A stretch of DNA of 64,000 nucleotides from Helicobacter cetorum. GTDB lineage: Bacteria; Campylobacterota; Campylobacteria; Campylobacterales; Helicobacteraceae. Positions 50,335 through 60,630 of this stretch are shown here, in pieces (within the stretch, counting starts at the first letter, position 1; the number at the start of each line of letters is the position of its first letter). The stretch lies in contig NZ_FZMR01000006.1 in the NCBI RefSeq assembly GCF_900198405.1, positions 62,001 to 126,000 of the forward strand, written 5' to 3'. Position numbers and translations under genes: made by a program. The notes under the pieces are model-generated. The model worked only from the letters and a program-made list of their open reading frames with translations. It did not search any database and was not told the origin of the DNA.

Positions 50335-52861
50335 AAACTAACGAAGCTAAATTTTATGAAATTTTAGAAAACTTGTTTGTAGGCGTTAAGATTGAAAAGC
50401 AAGAAGACAATCTTTTTAATGAAAACGCTAAGGCACAAAAAAATGGCATAGTCAATTTAATGAAAACAAAAAGCGAGTATTATAAAGTCAAAAAGAAAGA
50501 ATTAGAAAATCTAATTAATGAGAAATGCCAAGATAAAAGCGATTTTAAGAATGAGCTATTTGACAAACTTTATAGCTTTTTTATGCGTTATTTTAGTGCT
50601 AATGGGGGTATTTATTTTAACTACACGCCGTTATTTTATGATATTTATACTAAAAGTTATAGCGATTATGAAAAGCTAGAACTAAATCAAAAAGACACCG
50701 CCCTTTTTTATAAAACTAAAAATCTTTACTATGTAAAAAGTGAGATTATCTATAAAGATTTAAGTTTAGAAATAGAAAATATCCTTTTTAATTTTGATAC
50801 AAGAAAATTAGAGAGCAAAAAGAGTAATGAAAAAACAGTCCTTGTATTTAATTTAGAAAGTGTAGAAAAAAACGCCCTAAATTTTAGCGTTCAACTTTCT
50901 AGCAAAGGAAGTGTTACAAAGATTCAAGAGATTTTAAAAGAGTGTAAAAAACAAGGCGTTCAAATTAGCGAAGAAAATTTAAAAAAAGCCTTTGCTAGTT
51001 TCAATAAACAAACTCAAATGGACTTTTTTATCCATAAAAACGCCTATAATTTTTTAAAAGAGCAATTAGATTTGTATTTGTTTGAATATTTATTTAAAGA
51101 AATAAGCGATTTTAAAGAAGAACGCCTAAAAGAGATTAACACCATTAAAGAAGTTGCTTTAAACATTATTGAGCTAGTGAGCGAGTTTGAAAATGAGCTT
51201 TCTAAAATTTGGAATAAACCACGCTTTGTAACTAACAGCCATTTAATAGTGAGCTTAGATAAATTAAAAGAAAAAGGCTATGATTTAAACAAGATTAAAG
51301 AGCATAAAAATTATGCTAATCAAAAGAAAGAGTGGCAAGATTTAAACCTACAAATCACAGATAACTTAATAGAAAACGAGTTTTTACCCCTTGATACGAA
51401 GTATTTTAAAGACTTAGAAGATGAGATTAAAAGCCTTTTTAATGAAAATGAATTTAATGGCACACTTATAAAAAGCGAAAACTACCAAGCCCTAAACTCT
51501 CTTAAAAACCGCTATAAAGAAAAAATAGATTGTATTTATATTGACCCCCCTTATAACACGCAAAACAACGATTTTATTTATATGGATAAATTTAAAAATT
51601 CTACTTGGCTTAGCATGATGAGTAATCGCTTAGAACTCGCTCATACTCTATTAAATGATAAAGGCGTGATGTTTGTTTCTATTGATGATAATCAACAAGC
51701 AACTTGTAAAGTGCTTATGGACGAAGTATTCAACGGGGGGGGGGGGGTGATAACTTCGTTAGCTGTTTAGTTTGTGAAAATGCTCCAGCAGGAACTCAAA
51801 GCTCAAAATTTATAGCTCAACAACACAATTATTGTTTATGTTTTGCTAAATCAATAGATAATGTTTCGCTTTATCCTATAAGGTTAAATGATAATGAATT
51901 GCATAAAAAATATACAGAAAAAGATAAATTTGGTTTATTTTATGTTGAAAGAGTATGGAAAAGGGGGCAGGGCGGAAGAAAAGAAGATGTGCCATCGTTA
52001 CATTTTCCGGTTTTTTACAATGAAAAAACAAAAGAAATTTTTATTGATAGCGAAATAGACAATACAGAAAATTTAATTAAAATCATTCCTTATCAAATGG
52101 AAGGGGTTTTAGGAAGGTGGACTTGGAGTAGGGATAAAATGATAAAAGAAAAACATAAGCTTATTGTAAAAAAAGTTAATGGAGAATATAAATTACATAA
52201 AAAAGTATATATTGATGATGAAAAAGGTAGATTACCGCAATCCATTATAAAAAGTGAAATAGCAAGAACAGAAATCGGCTCTCTTGAAATTAGAGCTTTA
52301 TTTAATGATAAGGTTTTTAATTATCCAAAAAGCGAAGTTTTTTTAAAGCATATTTTAGAAATCTCTACACAAGAAAACGATTTAATTTGTGATTTTTTCG
52401 CCGGTAGCGGAACAACATGTGCGGTCGCTCATAAACTCAACAGAAAGTATATCGGCATAGAAATGGGGGAGCATTTTGATAGTGTAGTCTTACCACGAAT
52501 AAAAAAGGTCATAGGGGGATTTAAAAGTGGTATTTCAAAAGATACAGATTTCAAGCTTGGAGGGCTTGTGAAATACTACGAATTAGAAAGCTATGAAGAG
52601 ATTTTAAGGAATATTAAATATGAAAATGATACTAAGCCATTAAGCTATAGCGAGAAATACAGCTATTTAGTTAAAAGCGAAAATGATTTTTATACGCTTG
52701 ATTTAAAAGCTTTAGAGAGTAGGGGGGTGGATATTAAAGAGACTTTAGAAAATTTAAGCGGTTTGGAAGTAGAAAGCTTTAATGAAAGGTTTGTGAAGTT
52801 TAAAGGATTAGATGAAAAAATAGAGATTTTAAAAGCACTTAAAAGTGCGTTAATTTGGTAA
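50331..52861 (+). CDS. Type III restriction-modification methyltransferase (Mod), phase-variable, OFF as read
   Basis: The first ORF (50331-51770, 479 codons) contains motif IV YIDPPYNTQNNDF (~403). It meets a G13 tract (51735-51747), shifts frame and ends at VITSLAV. The second part, open from about 51750 to 52861, carries the target-recognition region and motif I DFFAGSGTTCAVAHKL with RKYIGIEMG, in the DPPY-first order of beta-class type III Mods. At G14 or G11 the two parts join; at G14 the gene is exactly 844 codons. This is therefore a switchable mod gene. The N-terminal ~350 residues are Lys-rich helical. res follows after ten bases. Confidence 0.92.
51735..51747 (+). repeat. G13 phase-variation tract in mod
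   Basis: Thirteen uninterrupted G residues in the middle of mod. Frame arithmetic gives OFF at 13 and ON at 11 or 14. Homopolymer counts in an assembly may be wrong by one. Confidence 0.95.
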
Positions 52862-52871
52862 TGGGGGGCTT

Positions 52872-55775
52872 ATGGCCAAGAAAAAACAAGAAAGTTTAAT
52901 AGATAGTCTCAACGAGGTGTTTGTCGCTCAAAAACTCGCCGAAAATGAATTTAATACAGACGAGATTAACACAAGCTTAGAAAAATTAGACTTTAAAAGT
53001 TTTGATAGTAAAAGAGAGCTTTTAGATTATCAATGCCGAGCTTTAAAAAATGCGTTTAGGGTTTTAAGAGCGTTTTTTAATGAGTTTAAGGGGGATAAAA
53101 AAGCCTTTTATCGTTTTTATCAAACGCATTATACTTTTGCTAATTGTGATTTTATCAAACCTAATGATTTTTTAAAAACGCATTTTGAAATAGAAAATAA
53201 TCGTTTGGGTTTTGAAAGTTTAATTAATCGCTTAGGCTTTTATATGGCTACAGGGAGTGGTAAAACGATTGTGATTATTAAGCTTGTAGAACTTTTAAGC
53301 GTGAGCATGCAATTAGGGCTAATCCCTAAGAAAAATATCATGTTTTTTAGTGCGAACGAAAATTTGATTAAGCAATTTGCAAAAGAAATTGAAAAATACA
53401 ATCAAGGCAAAGATTATTTCAAACAAATTGATTTTAAAAATCTCAAGAGTGTTAAGAGTAAGGACTTTTATCATGCACAAGATAACTCTTTTAAAGAAAT
53501 GAAACAGATTGCGTTGTTTTATTATCGTGCGGATTTAATGAATGATGAAAGCAAGGTTGATATTTTAGACTATAAAGACTATTTGGATAATGGGAATAAC
53601 TATGTCATTTTAGATGAGGCACATAAGGGGAGTAAAGCTGAGAGTAAAAAACAAGCCATTTTTAGTTTGCTATCTTTAAAGGGGTTTTTATTCAATTTTA
53701 GTGCGACTTTTATTGAAGATAGCGATTTAATCACTTCGGTATATAATTTAAGCGTAAGCGAATGGGTTAAATTAGGCTATGGTAAGGAATCTATTTTATT
53801 AGAGAAAAACACGCTTAAAGCCTTTAAAGAGGCAAGAGATTTAAACGATAAACAAAAAGAAATCGCTATTTTAAAGGGCTTGTTATTATTGAGTATGCAA
53901 AAACTCTATAGAGTGAAAGATTATTTTCATGACCCTTTAATGGTAGTTTTTACGCATTCTGTGAATGTGGAAAATAGCGATGCAGAGATGTTTTTTAAAG
54001 CGTTGGTGCGTGTGATTGAGAGTGAAGATAGTAGCGTTTTTAAAAGGGCTAAAGAAGAATTGCTTGATGAATTAAAATCCCCTAAATTTCTCTTAAGCGA
54101 TGGTAAAAATAAAAACATTAATGTTTTTAAAGAAAGTTTAGAAAAGATAGATTTTAAGAGTTTAAAAGAACAGATTTTTTATGAAAGTAGTGGGCGTGTT
54201 GAGGTAGTTATTAACCCTAACAACAAGCAAGAAATCGCCTTTAAGCTCAATACGAGCGATAAAGTCTTTTGCTTAATAAAAATCGGCGATATTACAGAAT
54301 GGATAAACGATAAATTAAAGGGTGTGGATATTAGAGGGGATTTGAGTTTTAAAGAAGAGAGTTATTTTAGCCAAATTGATAAAAGTAGCATTAATATTTT
54401 AGTGGGGTCTCGCTCTTTTGATACTGGTTGGGATAGCACACGACCTAATGTGATTTTATTTTTAAAAATCGGTATGGATAGCGAGGCTAAGAAGTTTATC
54501 AAACAATCTTTTGGTAGGGGGGTTAGAATTGAGAGTTTGAAAAATCAACGCCAAAGATTAGAGTATTTAGGGCTAGATGAGGATATTAAAAAACGCTTGC
54601 AGTTAAACGCTACGATTTTAGAAACGCTTTTTGTGATACCGACTAATATAGAAAGTGTGAAAGCGATTTTAGAAGTTAAACAAGAGTGCTCTAAAGATGA
54701 AAAATGGTGCGAAATAGCCTTAGAAAAAACGCCTATAGAACATGCCTTATTTGTGCCTAGCTATCAAAAAGAAAAAACGAACGCCTTTGATTTTTCACAA
54801 AGTAGTTCGTTTAAAATGAGTGAAACAAACTATAAGGATTTAAAAGAAATTATTCATTCTATGAGTGAAACGCATTTTATTTTAAAGCATGATTTTTATA
54901 GGCGTAAAGATTATTTATTACTAAAAAAAATGATACAAAAAAGGCATTTTAAAATAGAAACAACTTGGCACTACAAAGATTTAAATTACTTGATTTCTAG
55001 CCTTAAAGCAAAATTGCACCCCTATAAAAAAGTGCCTAAAAATGAGTTTAGTTCTATAAATGAAGAAATTGTGCATTTTAAAAAGATTAAAATTAGGGCG
55101 GATAAAAAAGAGAAATTGATTGAAAAAATCCAAGAGATTAAAGAGTATACGCCACTAGACAAGAATGAATTAACGCAAAAAATCTCTAAAGGCGAGATAG
55201 ATATTGATGATATAGACAAATACAGACAAAATAAAGAATTTAAGCTTGATAGTGTAGAACTATTAAAACTTAAAGAGCATTATTATAACCCTTTAATTAA
55301 AGCTAAAGAGTGTGATTGGCTTAAGGCTGTAGTTAAAGTGGAAAGTGAGTGTGATTTTTTAACGGAGTTACAAGGGGCTATAAAAACATTAGAAGAAAAC
55401 TATGATTTTTGGGCGTTTAGTAAAATTGATGAACACTTAGATAATTTATTTATCCCTTATGCAGAAAATGGCACACAAAGGTGTTATTATCCGGATTTTA
55501 TCTTTTGGTTACAAAAAAATGATACTCAAATAATTGTATTCATTGACCCTAAAGGGAGCAAGCAAAGCGATTATGAATTAAAGGTGGACGGGTATGAAGA
55601 GCTTTTTAAAGATGGAGATAAAGTTAAGATTTTTAACCCTAAAAATAATAAAAACTTAAAAATCAAAGTGCTTTTAAGACTTTATCAAAATAAGGTAAGT
55701 GATATAGGGAAAGGCTATAAGGATTATTGGATTAAAAAAGAGGGTTTAAAAGAGTTTTTTAAAAAAGTTTTCTAA
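52872..55775 (+). CDS. Type III restriction enzyme subunit (Res)
   Basis: A 967-residue SF2 helicase-nuclease. Walker A is MATGSGKTIVIIK (~118-130), the DEAH box is VILDEAHKGSK (~249-259), motif III FNFSATF (~278), and motif VI QSFGRGVRIE (~555). The C-terminal endonuclease domain has YYPDFIFWLQ and IIVFIDPKGSK (PD-x-(E/D)xK-like, ~875-900). Res cleaves only with Mod; with mod OFF the intact Res would be idle. It is intact with no stop or frameshift. Confidence 0.93.
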   Translation: MAKKKQESLIDSLNEVFVAQKLAENEFNTDEINTSLEKLDFKSFDSKRELLDYQCRALKNAFRVLRAFFNEFKGDKKAFYRFYQTHYTFANCDFIKPNDFLKTHFEIENNRLGFESLINRLGFYMATGSGKTIVIIKLVELLSVSMQLGLIPKKNIMFFSANENLIKQFAKEIEKYNQGKDYFKQIDFKNLKSVKSKDFYHAQDNSFKEMKQIALFYYRADLMNDESKVDILDYKDYLDNGNNYVILDEAHKGSKAESKKQAIFSLLSLKGFLFNFSATFIEDSDLITSVYNLSVSEWVKLGYGKESILLEKNTLKAFKEARDLNDKQKEIAILKGLLLLSMQKLYRVKDYFHDPLMVVFTHSVNVENSDAEMFFKALVRVIESEDSSVFKRAKEELLDELKSPKFLLSDGKNKNINVFKESLEKIDFKSLKEQIFYESSGRVEVVINPNNKQEIAFKLNTSDKVFCLIKIGDITEWINDKLKGVDIRGDLSFKEESYFSQIDKSSINILVGSRSFDTGWDSTRPNVILFLKIGMDSEAKKFIKQSFGRGVRIESLKNQRQRLEYLGLDEDIKKRLQLNATILETLFVIPTNIESVKAILEVKQECSKDEKWCEIALEKTPIEHALFVPSYQKEKTNAFDFSQSSSFKMSETNYKDLKEIIHSMSETHFILKHDFYRRKDYLLLKKMIQKRHFKIETTWHYKDLNYLISSLKAKLHPYKKVPKNEFSSINEEIVHFKKIKIRADKKEKLIEKIQEIKEYTPLDKNELTQKISKGEIDIDDIDKYRQNKEFKLDSVELLKLKEHYYNPLIKAKECDWLKAVVKVESECDFLTELQGAIKTLEENYDFWAFSKIDEHLDNLFIPYAENGTQRCYYPDFIFWLQKNDTQIIVFIDPKGSKQSDYELKVDGYEELFKDGDKVKIFNPKNNKNLKIKVLLRLYQNKVSDIGKGYKDYWIKKEGLKEFFKKVF

Positions 55776-55850
55776 GAATTAAACGCCTTGTTTTAATCTT
55801 TTTTAACCTTAATTGTGTCAATATAACAAAAAACTTTAATACGAGAATTT

Positions 55851-56843
55851 ATGGACTTTAAGAATAATCCTAAAAAATGGCTTTTTTTAGCCCCCTTGGC
55901 TGGTTATACAGACTTGCCTTTTAGAAGTGTGGTGAAAAAATTTGGCGTAGATGTTACCACAAGTGAAATGGTTAGTTCGCATTCCTTAGTGTATGCGTTT
56001 GATAAAACTTCTAAGATGTTAGAAAAATCTAGCTTAGAAGACAACTTTATGGCACAAATTTCAGGCTCTAAAGAGAGTGTTGTTAAAGAGGCGGTTGAAA
56101 AAATCAATGTCTTAGAACAAGTAAGTGGGATTGATTTTAATTGCGGTTGTCCTGCTCCAAAAGTGGCTAATCATGGTAATGGTAGCGGGTTATTAAAAGA
56201 TTTAAACCACCTTGTGAAATTACTTAGAGTGATTAGAGAAAATACGACTAAAAAAATCACAAGCGTGAAAGTGCGTTTAGGCTTTGATAAAAAAATTCCC
56301 AAAGAAATCGCTTGCGCTTTAAATGACGCTCCGATTGATTATGTAGTCGTGCATGGAAGAACACGAAGTGATAGGTATCAAAAAGATAAGATTGATTATG
56401 AAAGCATTGCTTTAATGAAAGAAATTTTAAAAGTGCCAGTGATAGCAAATGGCGAAATTGACAGCGTTAAAAAAGCTTTTGAAGTGTTAGAAAAGACTAA
56501 CGCTAATGGGCTGATGATAGGGCGAGCGGCTTTAAGAGCCCCTTGGATATTTTGGCAGATTAGAAACAACACCACTGAATTGCCCGCTGTGGTGAAAAAG
56601 GACTTGGTTTTAGAACATTTTGATAAAATGGTGGAGTTTTATGGAGAAAGGGGGGTTATAATGTTTAGGAAGAATTTGCATGCTTATGCTAAGGGTGAAA
56701 TGGGGGCGAGTGCTTTTCGTAATTGTGTCAATACCCTTACAGAGATAAGAGACATGCGAGAGAGTATAGAAGAATTTTTTAATCAAGAGATGTTACAAAG
56801 TGAAGTGCCATTATGGGTAGAATTAAATCAAAAAAGCGTTTAA
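55851..56843 (+). CDS. tRNA-dihydrouridine synthase
   Basis: A 330-residue Dus flavoenzyme: APLAGYTDLPFRSVVKKFG (~13-31), MAQISGSKE, FNCGCPAPKVANHGNGSGLL with the catalytic Cys (~100), VHGRTRSDRYQ, and IGRAALRAPWIF (~223). Reduces uridine in tRNA D-loops. It is the DusB/NifR3 subgroup by overall pattern, without proof. The next gene starts inside its last 31 bases. Confidence 0.93.
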   Translation: MDFKNNPKKWLFLAPLAGYTDLPFRSVVKKFGVDVTTSEMVSSHSLVYAFDKTSKMLEKSSLEDNFMAQISGSKESVVKEAVEKINVLEQVSGIDFNCGCPAPKVANHGNGSGLLKDLNHLVKLLRVIRENTTKKITSVKVRLGFDKKIPKEIACALNDAPIDYVVVHGRTRSDRYQKDKIDYESIALMKEILKVPVIANGEIDSVKKAFEVLEKTNANGLMIGRAALRAPWIFWQIRNNTTELPAVVKKDLVLEHFDKMVEFYGERGVIMFRKNLHAYAKGEMGASAFRNCVNTLTEIRDMRESIEEFFNQEMLQSEVPLWVELNQKSV

Positions 56844-57742
56844 AAGCGCTTATTTTTTTAGCTAGTTTTGGAGGGGTTCTTTTGGCAAGCACCGATAACG
56901 CCCTAGAAAAAACACCTTTTTTTAAAACTAAAAATCATATTTATTTAGGTTTTAAGCTAGGCACTGGAGCTAATTTTAACACTACAATGTGGCAACAAGC
57001 AAGTAAAAATAATCCCACTTGCCCTAATGATATGTGCTATGGCGAAAAATTACAAGCGCATTATAAGGGGGGTAAAGATTTATCTTATAGCTTTCAAGTT
57101 GGAGATGAAATATCCATAGATAAATACCACATTTTAGGGTTAAGAGTGTGGGGGGATATTCAATATGCTAACGCTAAATTAGGTCAAAAAGTAGGGGGGG
57201 ATACTCTTTTAGAAGAACAAAATTATAACCCAAACACCTTAAAAGCTTATGACCCAAAAACACAGCAACAAGGGGACTTAATTTTACAACAAACTAAAAG
57301 TCCACAAAACTTTCTTTTTAATAATGGGCATTTTATGGCGTTTGGTTTGAATTTAAATGTGTTTGTCAATATTCCTATTGATACAATCATCAAACATGCT
57401 CTAAAGAAAGAAAAAATGCTTTTTTTAAAAATGGGCGTGTTTGCTGGGGGTGGGGTGGAATATGCAATATTATGGAGTTCTCAGTGGAAAAATCAAAACA
57501 CACAACAAAATGATAAATTTTTTGCAGCCGGTGGGGGCTTTTTTGTAAATTTTGGGGGTTCTTTATATGTGGGTAAGCACAACCGCTTGAATGTAGGGCT
57601 AAAAATCCCTTATTATAATTTAAGCGCTCAAAGTTGGAAAAGTTTTGGCTCTAGCAACGCATGGCAACAACAAACTATCAGACAAAACTTCAGCGTTTTT
57701 AGAAATAAAGAAGTTTTTGTAAGCTATGCGTATTTATTCTAA
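56813..57742 (+). CDS. Helicobacter outer membrane protein (HP0726-like)
   Basis: A 309-residue protein with a signal peptide (1 to ~26, RLKALIFLASFGGVLLAS). The mature part has barrel-like alternation and aromatic-glycine motifs (IYLGFKLGTGANFNT, FGLNLNVFVNIP, GVFAGGGVEYAI, FVNFGGSLYVG) and ends FVSYAYLF, a typical barrel C-terminus. There are two Cys near residues 69 and 74 (TCPNDMC) that might pair. It overlaps the end of dus, an order I recall from H. pylori HP0727-HP0726. Family name not certain (Hor/Hom/Hof-like). Confidence 0.7.
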   Translation: MGRIKSKKRLKALIFLASFGGVLLASTDNALEKTPFFKTKNHIYLGFKLGTGANFNTTMWQQASKNNPTCPNDMCYGEKLQAHYKGGKDLSYSFQVGDEISIDKYHILGLRVWGDIQYANAKLGQKVGGDTLLEEQNYNPNTLKAYDPKTQQQGDLILQQTKSPQNFLFNNGHFMAFGLNLNVFVNIPIDTIIKHALKKEKMLFLKMGVFAGGGVEYAILWSSQWKNQNTQQNDKFFAAGGGFFVNFGGSLYVGKHNRLNVGLKIPYYNLSAQSWKSFGSSNAWQQQTIRQNFSVFRNKEVFVSYAYLF

Positions 57743-57743
57743 A

Positions 57744-58373
57744 TTAGAGCGTTTCTAAAAGAGCTAAAAAATCTTTTATTAGAGTAAGACAAATACTTCC
57801 CATAACCACCAAGATTAAAAGGTTTATGCCTATGGTAGCTTTTTTGTTACTCAAAAAGATAGAGCCATAGCGAGCTGACAAGCTCCCTAATGTTCCAAGC
57901 CATAATAACGACGCAAAGAGTGCACCAAATAAAAAGATAAGTTTTCTAACATTGTCAAGTGAAATCGCACTCGCACCAATTAAAAACAGCATTTCTAAAT
58001 AAATTTGAGGGTTAAGCAAGCTAACCGCTAAAGTAAATAGCAAAGTCTTTTTTAACGATAAAATCTCAAGAGTTTGAGATTTTTTAGTTTGTGAAGTTTT
58101 TAAAAGTCCTAAAAACCCCATAAAAGCGTAATAACCCGTAAATAAAGCTCCACAAAGACTTAGTGCTAAAGCTATATAGGGTTTTTGAGAAAGATACGCT
58201 CCCACGCCAAATACTCCAGCACTCATTAGAAAAATATCGCAAACAAAGCAAATGACACAGATTAAAAACACATGATTTCTAGCTATGCCTTGTTGTATAA
58301 TAAATAGGGTTTGTGCACCTATAGCGACATTTAAAGATAGTGCTAGGCCAAAACCCTTTAAAAAAGTGAACAT
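57744..58373 (-). CDS. LysE/RhtB-family amino-acid exporter
   Basis: A 209-residue membrane protein with six TM helices. The N-terminal GFGLALSLNVAIGAQTLFIIQQGIAR matches the LysE/ArgO opening (GxxxGxSxxxxIGPQN). A basic loop lies between helices 3 and 4. It likely exports lysine or arginine. It starts directly after the yeiH stop, so they are cotranscribed. Confidence 0.88.
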   Translation of the reverse strand: MFTFLKGFGLALSLNVAIGAQTLFIIQQGIARNHVFLICVICFVCDIFLMSAGVFGVGAYLSQKPYIALALSLCGALFTGYYAFMGFLGLLKTSQTKKSQTLEILSLKKTLLFTLAVSLLNPQIYLEMLFLIGASAISLDNVRKLIFLFGALFASLLWLGTLGSLSARYGSIFLSNKKATIGINLLILVVMGSICLTLIKDFLALLETL

Positions 58374-59408
58374 TTATACAAGCCACTTCACTAAAAATAA
58401 GCCCCCACCCACCAACACAAACAATAAGATTAAGGCGAGCAAAAAGGCTTTACTCCCACTAGAGGCGAAGTTTTTTACATCTACTTGAAGTCCTAGTGCA
58501 CTCATAGCAAAAATAAGACAAATTTCTGAAATTTTCCTTAAAAAAGCAAAGCTATCTTGCAAGACTTGAGGGCTTAAAAAATCCTTTGTTATTAAAGGCA
58601 AGTAAGAATGAATAATGACCATGCCCAAAAAAGCGAACGCAAACCATGGGATTTGTATTTTTGTTTTTTCTGTTGTTTGGTTATTTTTAGCTAGATATAA
58701 AGAAATGCCAAGTAGTAGGGGGATAAGCATTATCACACGCACCATTTTAATCGTAACAGCGATTTTTTCAGCGTCTGATGAAATAGAGCTGGCTGCCCCC
58801 ACAACATTTGCTACTTCATGTAAGGTCGCACCAATATACACGCCTTCTTGCATAGGATTTAAAGGGATAATGCCTAGATTATAAATAAAAGGGTAAAAAA
58901 ACATAGAAAATAGCCCAAAAACAATCACTGTGCCAACGGCTATCACGCTTTTAAAAGGCTTAGATTTTAAAACCCCCTCTAGTGCTAAGACTGCCGCTGC
59001 TCCACAAACTGCACTGCCTATAGAAACAAGCATAGAAGTTTCGCCATCAAGCCCTAGTTTATTTCCCAAAAAGACCCCTACAAAAAAGATAAAAACCACC
59101 ACAATAAGAGCGATTAAAAGGGGCGAAAAACCATAGCTTAAAATCTCTGTTACACTTACTTTAAAGCCATAAAGGACGACTCCAAAACGCAAAAGTTTTT
59201 TAGCACTAAATTGCACCCCACTATTTAAATGATGAGAGTATTTAGGATAAATAAAAGAGCCTAAAAGTCCTATTAAAACCCCTACTAAAAGCGCGGAGAT
59301 ATGATTATCTTTAAAAAAAGCAAACTCTGCTACATAAAGAGCTAATGCCACAATAACCCCTACTACAGAAAGTCCCAAAAGATAGTTTTTTAAGCTGTTT
59401 GTTTTCAT
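58374..59408 (-). CDS. YeiH-family (UPF0324) putative sulfate exporter
   Basis: About 344 residues from ATG 59408, which has an AAGGA site; an in-frame ATG at 59441 adds 11 less likely residues. Ten or so TM helices, with LNSGVQFSAKKLLRFGVVLYGFKVSVTEI, GLDGETSMLVSIGSAVCGAAAVLA and GATLHEVANVVGAAS matching YeiH/UPF0324. The transport substrate is not settled. It is the first gene of a two-gene unit with the LysE exporter. Confidence 0.85.
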   Translation of the reverse strand: MKTNSLKNYLLGLSVVGVIVALALYVAEFAFFKDNHISALLVGVLIGLLGSFIYPKYSHHLNSGVQFSAKKLLRFGVVLYGFKVSVTEILSYGFSPLLIALIVVVFIFFVGVFLGNKLGLDGETSMLVSIGSAVCGAAAVLALEGVLKSKPFKSVIAVGTVIVFGLFSMFFYPFIYNLGIIPLNPMQEGVYIGATLHEVANVVGAASSISSDAEKIAVTIKMVRVIMLIPLLLGISLYLAKNNQTTEKTKIQIPWFAFAFLGMVIIHSYLPLITKDFLSPQVLQDSFAFLRKISEICLIFAMSALGLQVDVKNFASSGSKAFLLALILLFVLVGGGLFLVKWLV

Positions 59409-59590
59409 TAAGCTATCCTTAAGCGATATAAAATTTCTCATCTAGTCTATTGAATATTTTTGAATTATTGCCAAAATAATATTAAATAGCTAGGTTTTTT
59501 AACATTTTTGGAATAATACATGAATAATACATCATAAGAAGTTAAATTATGGCTTTATTAGCTTATTTTGATTATCATAGAATTTTGTGG

Positions 59591-59596
59591 TATGAT
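59591..59596 (+). promoter_or_regulatory. Probable extended -10 of the DUF1104 pair
   Basis: TATGAT preceded by TGG (TGGTATGAT), an extended -10 form, about 56 bases before the ATG at 59653. Confidence 0.4.
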
Positions 59597-59652
59597 GTGT
59601 ATTTAAGGCTATTTCATTTAGATAGTCATTTTTTTAATGAGGGATAGATTAA

Positions 59653-60084
59653 ATGAGCGTTAAAAAGAATTTATTTTTAGTTTTGATTTTTATGTTTGGC
59701 TTTCAAGCAGTGCATGCGAGAGACTTTTCAAAAGAGAGCGACAAAGAACTTTTAAAATTAGCAGGAACCTTGCCTTCTAGTGAGGCGATTGATTATCGCA
59801 TGGAAGTGTCTAAACGCCTTAAAGCTTTAAATGCTGAAGAGGCTAAGAAATTTCGTGCGAGTTTCAGCAAAGAGGCAAAAAAAAATCTTTCCAAAATGAG
59901 TGAAGAAGACTTTAGAAAGATGCGTGAAGAAGTGCGTAAAGAATTGGCAGAAAAGACTAAAGGTTTAAGTGCTGAAGAGATTAAAGCTAAGGGGCTTAAT
60001 GTGAGCGTTTGCAGTGGCGATGCAAGGAAAGTTTGGTGCAGAGCTAAAAAAGTCAAAGATGATGAGCATTGCTCCCCTAAGTGA
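59653..60084 (+). CDS. DUF1104-family periplasmic protein
   Basis: A 143-residue secreted protein. Signal peptide 1-22 (ending VHAR). The mature start DFSKESDKELLKLAGTLPSSEAIDYRMEVSKRLKAL matches the DUF1104 pattern also seen in the next gene. The rest is highly charged helix, ending with three Cys (CSGDARKVWC and EHC). Function unknown; H. pylori HP0719-HP0721 proteins are similar, one of which has been linked to sialic-acid binding (from memory). The paralogue follows 32 bases downstream. Confidence 0.8.
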   Translation: MSVKKNLFLVLIFMFGFQAVHARDFSKESDKELLKLAGTLPSSEAIDYRMEVSKRLKALNAEEAKKFRASFSKEAKKNLSKMSEEDFRKMREEVRKELAEKTKGLSAEEIKAKGLNVSVCSGDARKVWCRAKKVKDDEHCSPK

Positions 60085-60116
60085 TGGATTAATTTTAAGA
60101 TAGGAAAGGATATACA

Positions 60117-60584
60117 ATGATAAAAAAAGGTTTTTTAGCGTTTTCTTTAGTAACGCTTTTATTAGCACCCTTAAGTGCAACAGATTTTAGTAAAAAAAGT
60201 GATTTAGACTTGGCAAAAATGGCTGGAATTGTTGCTCCAAAAGATATTGTAGATTATAAAAAAGAGTTGAGAAAACGCATGAAAGCGATGCCTAAAGAAA
60301 AGCGAGCTGAGTTTCACAAGCAGTTACATGAATATGCGATTAAAAATACTGATGATATGACCGTGGCAGAATTTGAGGCACGCAGAAAAGCGATTAAAGA
60401 AGAGCTTGATAAGCACAACATGAAAGATACGGATAAAGAGCTTGGTTTAAAATCTTGCGATTGTGGTAAAAAAAAGAACGCTACTAAGAGTGAGAAAGCA
60501 AAAGAGCTTGGTTTAAAATCTTGTGATTGTGGTAAAAAACATAAGCATGAGCAAGAAAAACATGAGGATAAAGAACACCACTAA
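60117..60584 (+). CDS. DUF1104-family periplasmic protein with Cys/His repeat tail
   Basis: A 155-residue secreted paralogue of the upstream gene: signal peptide 1-20 (ending LSAT), then DFSKKSDLDLAKMAGIVAPKDIVDYKKELRKRMKAM. The C-terminal third is distinct: the unit KELGLKSCDCGKK occurs twice (starting near residues 108 and 129), followed by HKHEQEKHEDKEHH. Four Cys in two CxC motifs and seven His suggest metal binding, possibly Ni, Cu or Zn, but this is inference. A terminator follows. Confidence 0.82.
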   Translation: MIKKGFLAFSLVTLLLAPLSATDFSKKSDLDLAKMAGIVAPKDIVDYKKELRKRMKAMPKEKRAEFHKQLHEYAIKNTDDMTVAEFEARRKAIKEELDKHNMKDTDKELGLKSCDCGKKKNATKSEKAKELGLKSCDCGKKHKHEQEKHEDKEHH

Positions 60585-60597
60585 GAGTTAAGACAAT

Positions 60598-60630
60598 CCC
60601 TTTTTAAGCTTTTAAAGGGTTTTGTTTTGG
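60598..60630 (+). terminator. Terminator after the DUF1104 pair
   Basis: CCCTTT (60598-60603) pairs with AAAGGG (60614-60619), with further TTAA/TTAA pairing inside, followed by TTTTGTTTT. Confidence 0.75.
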
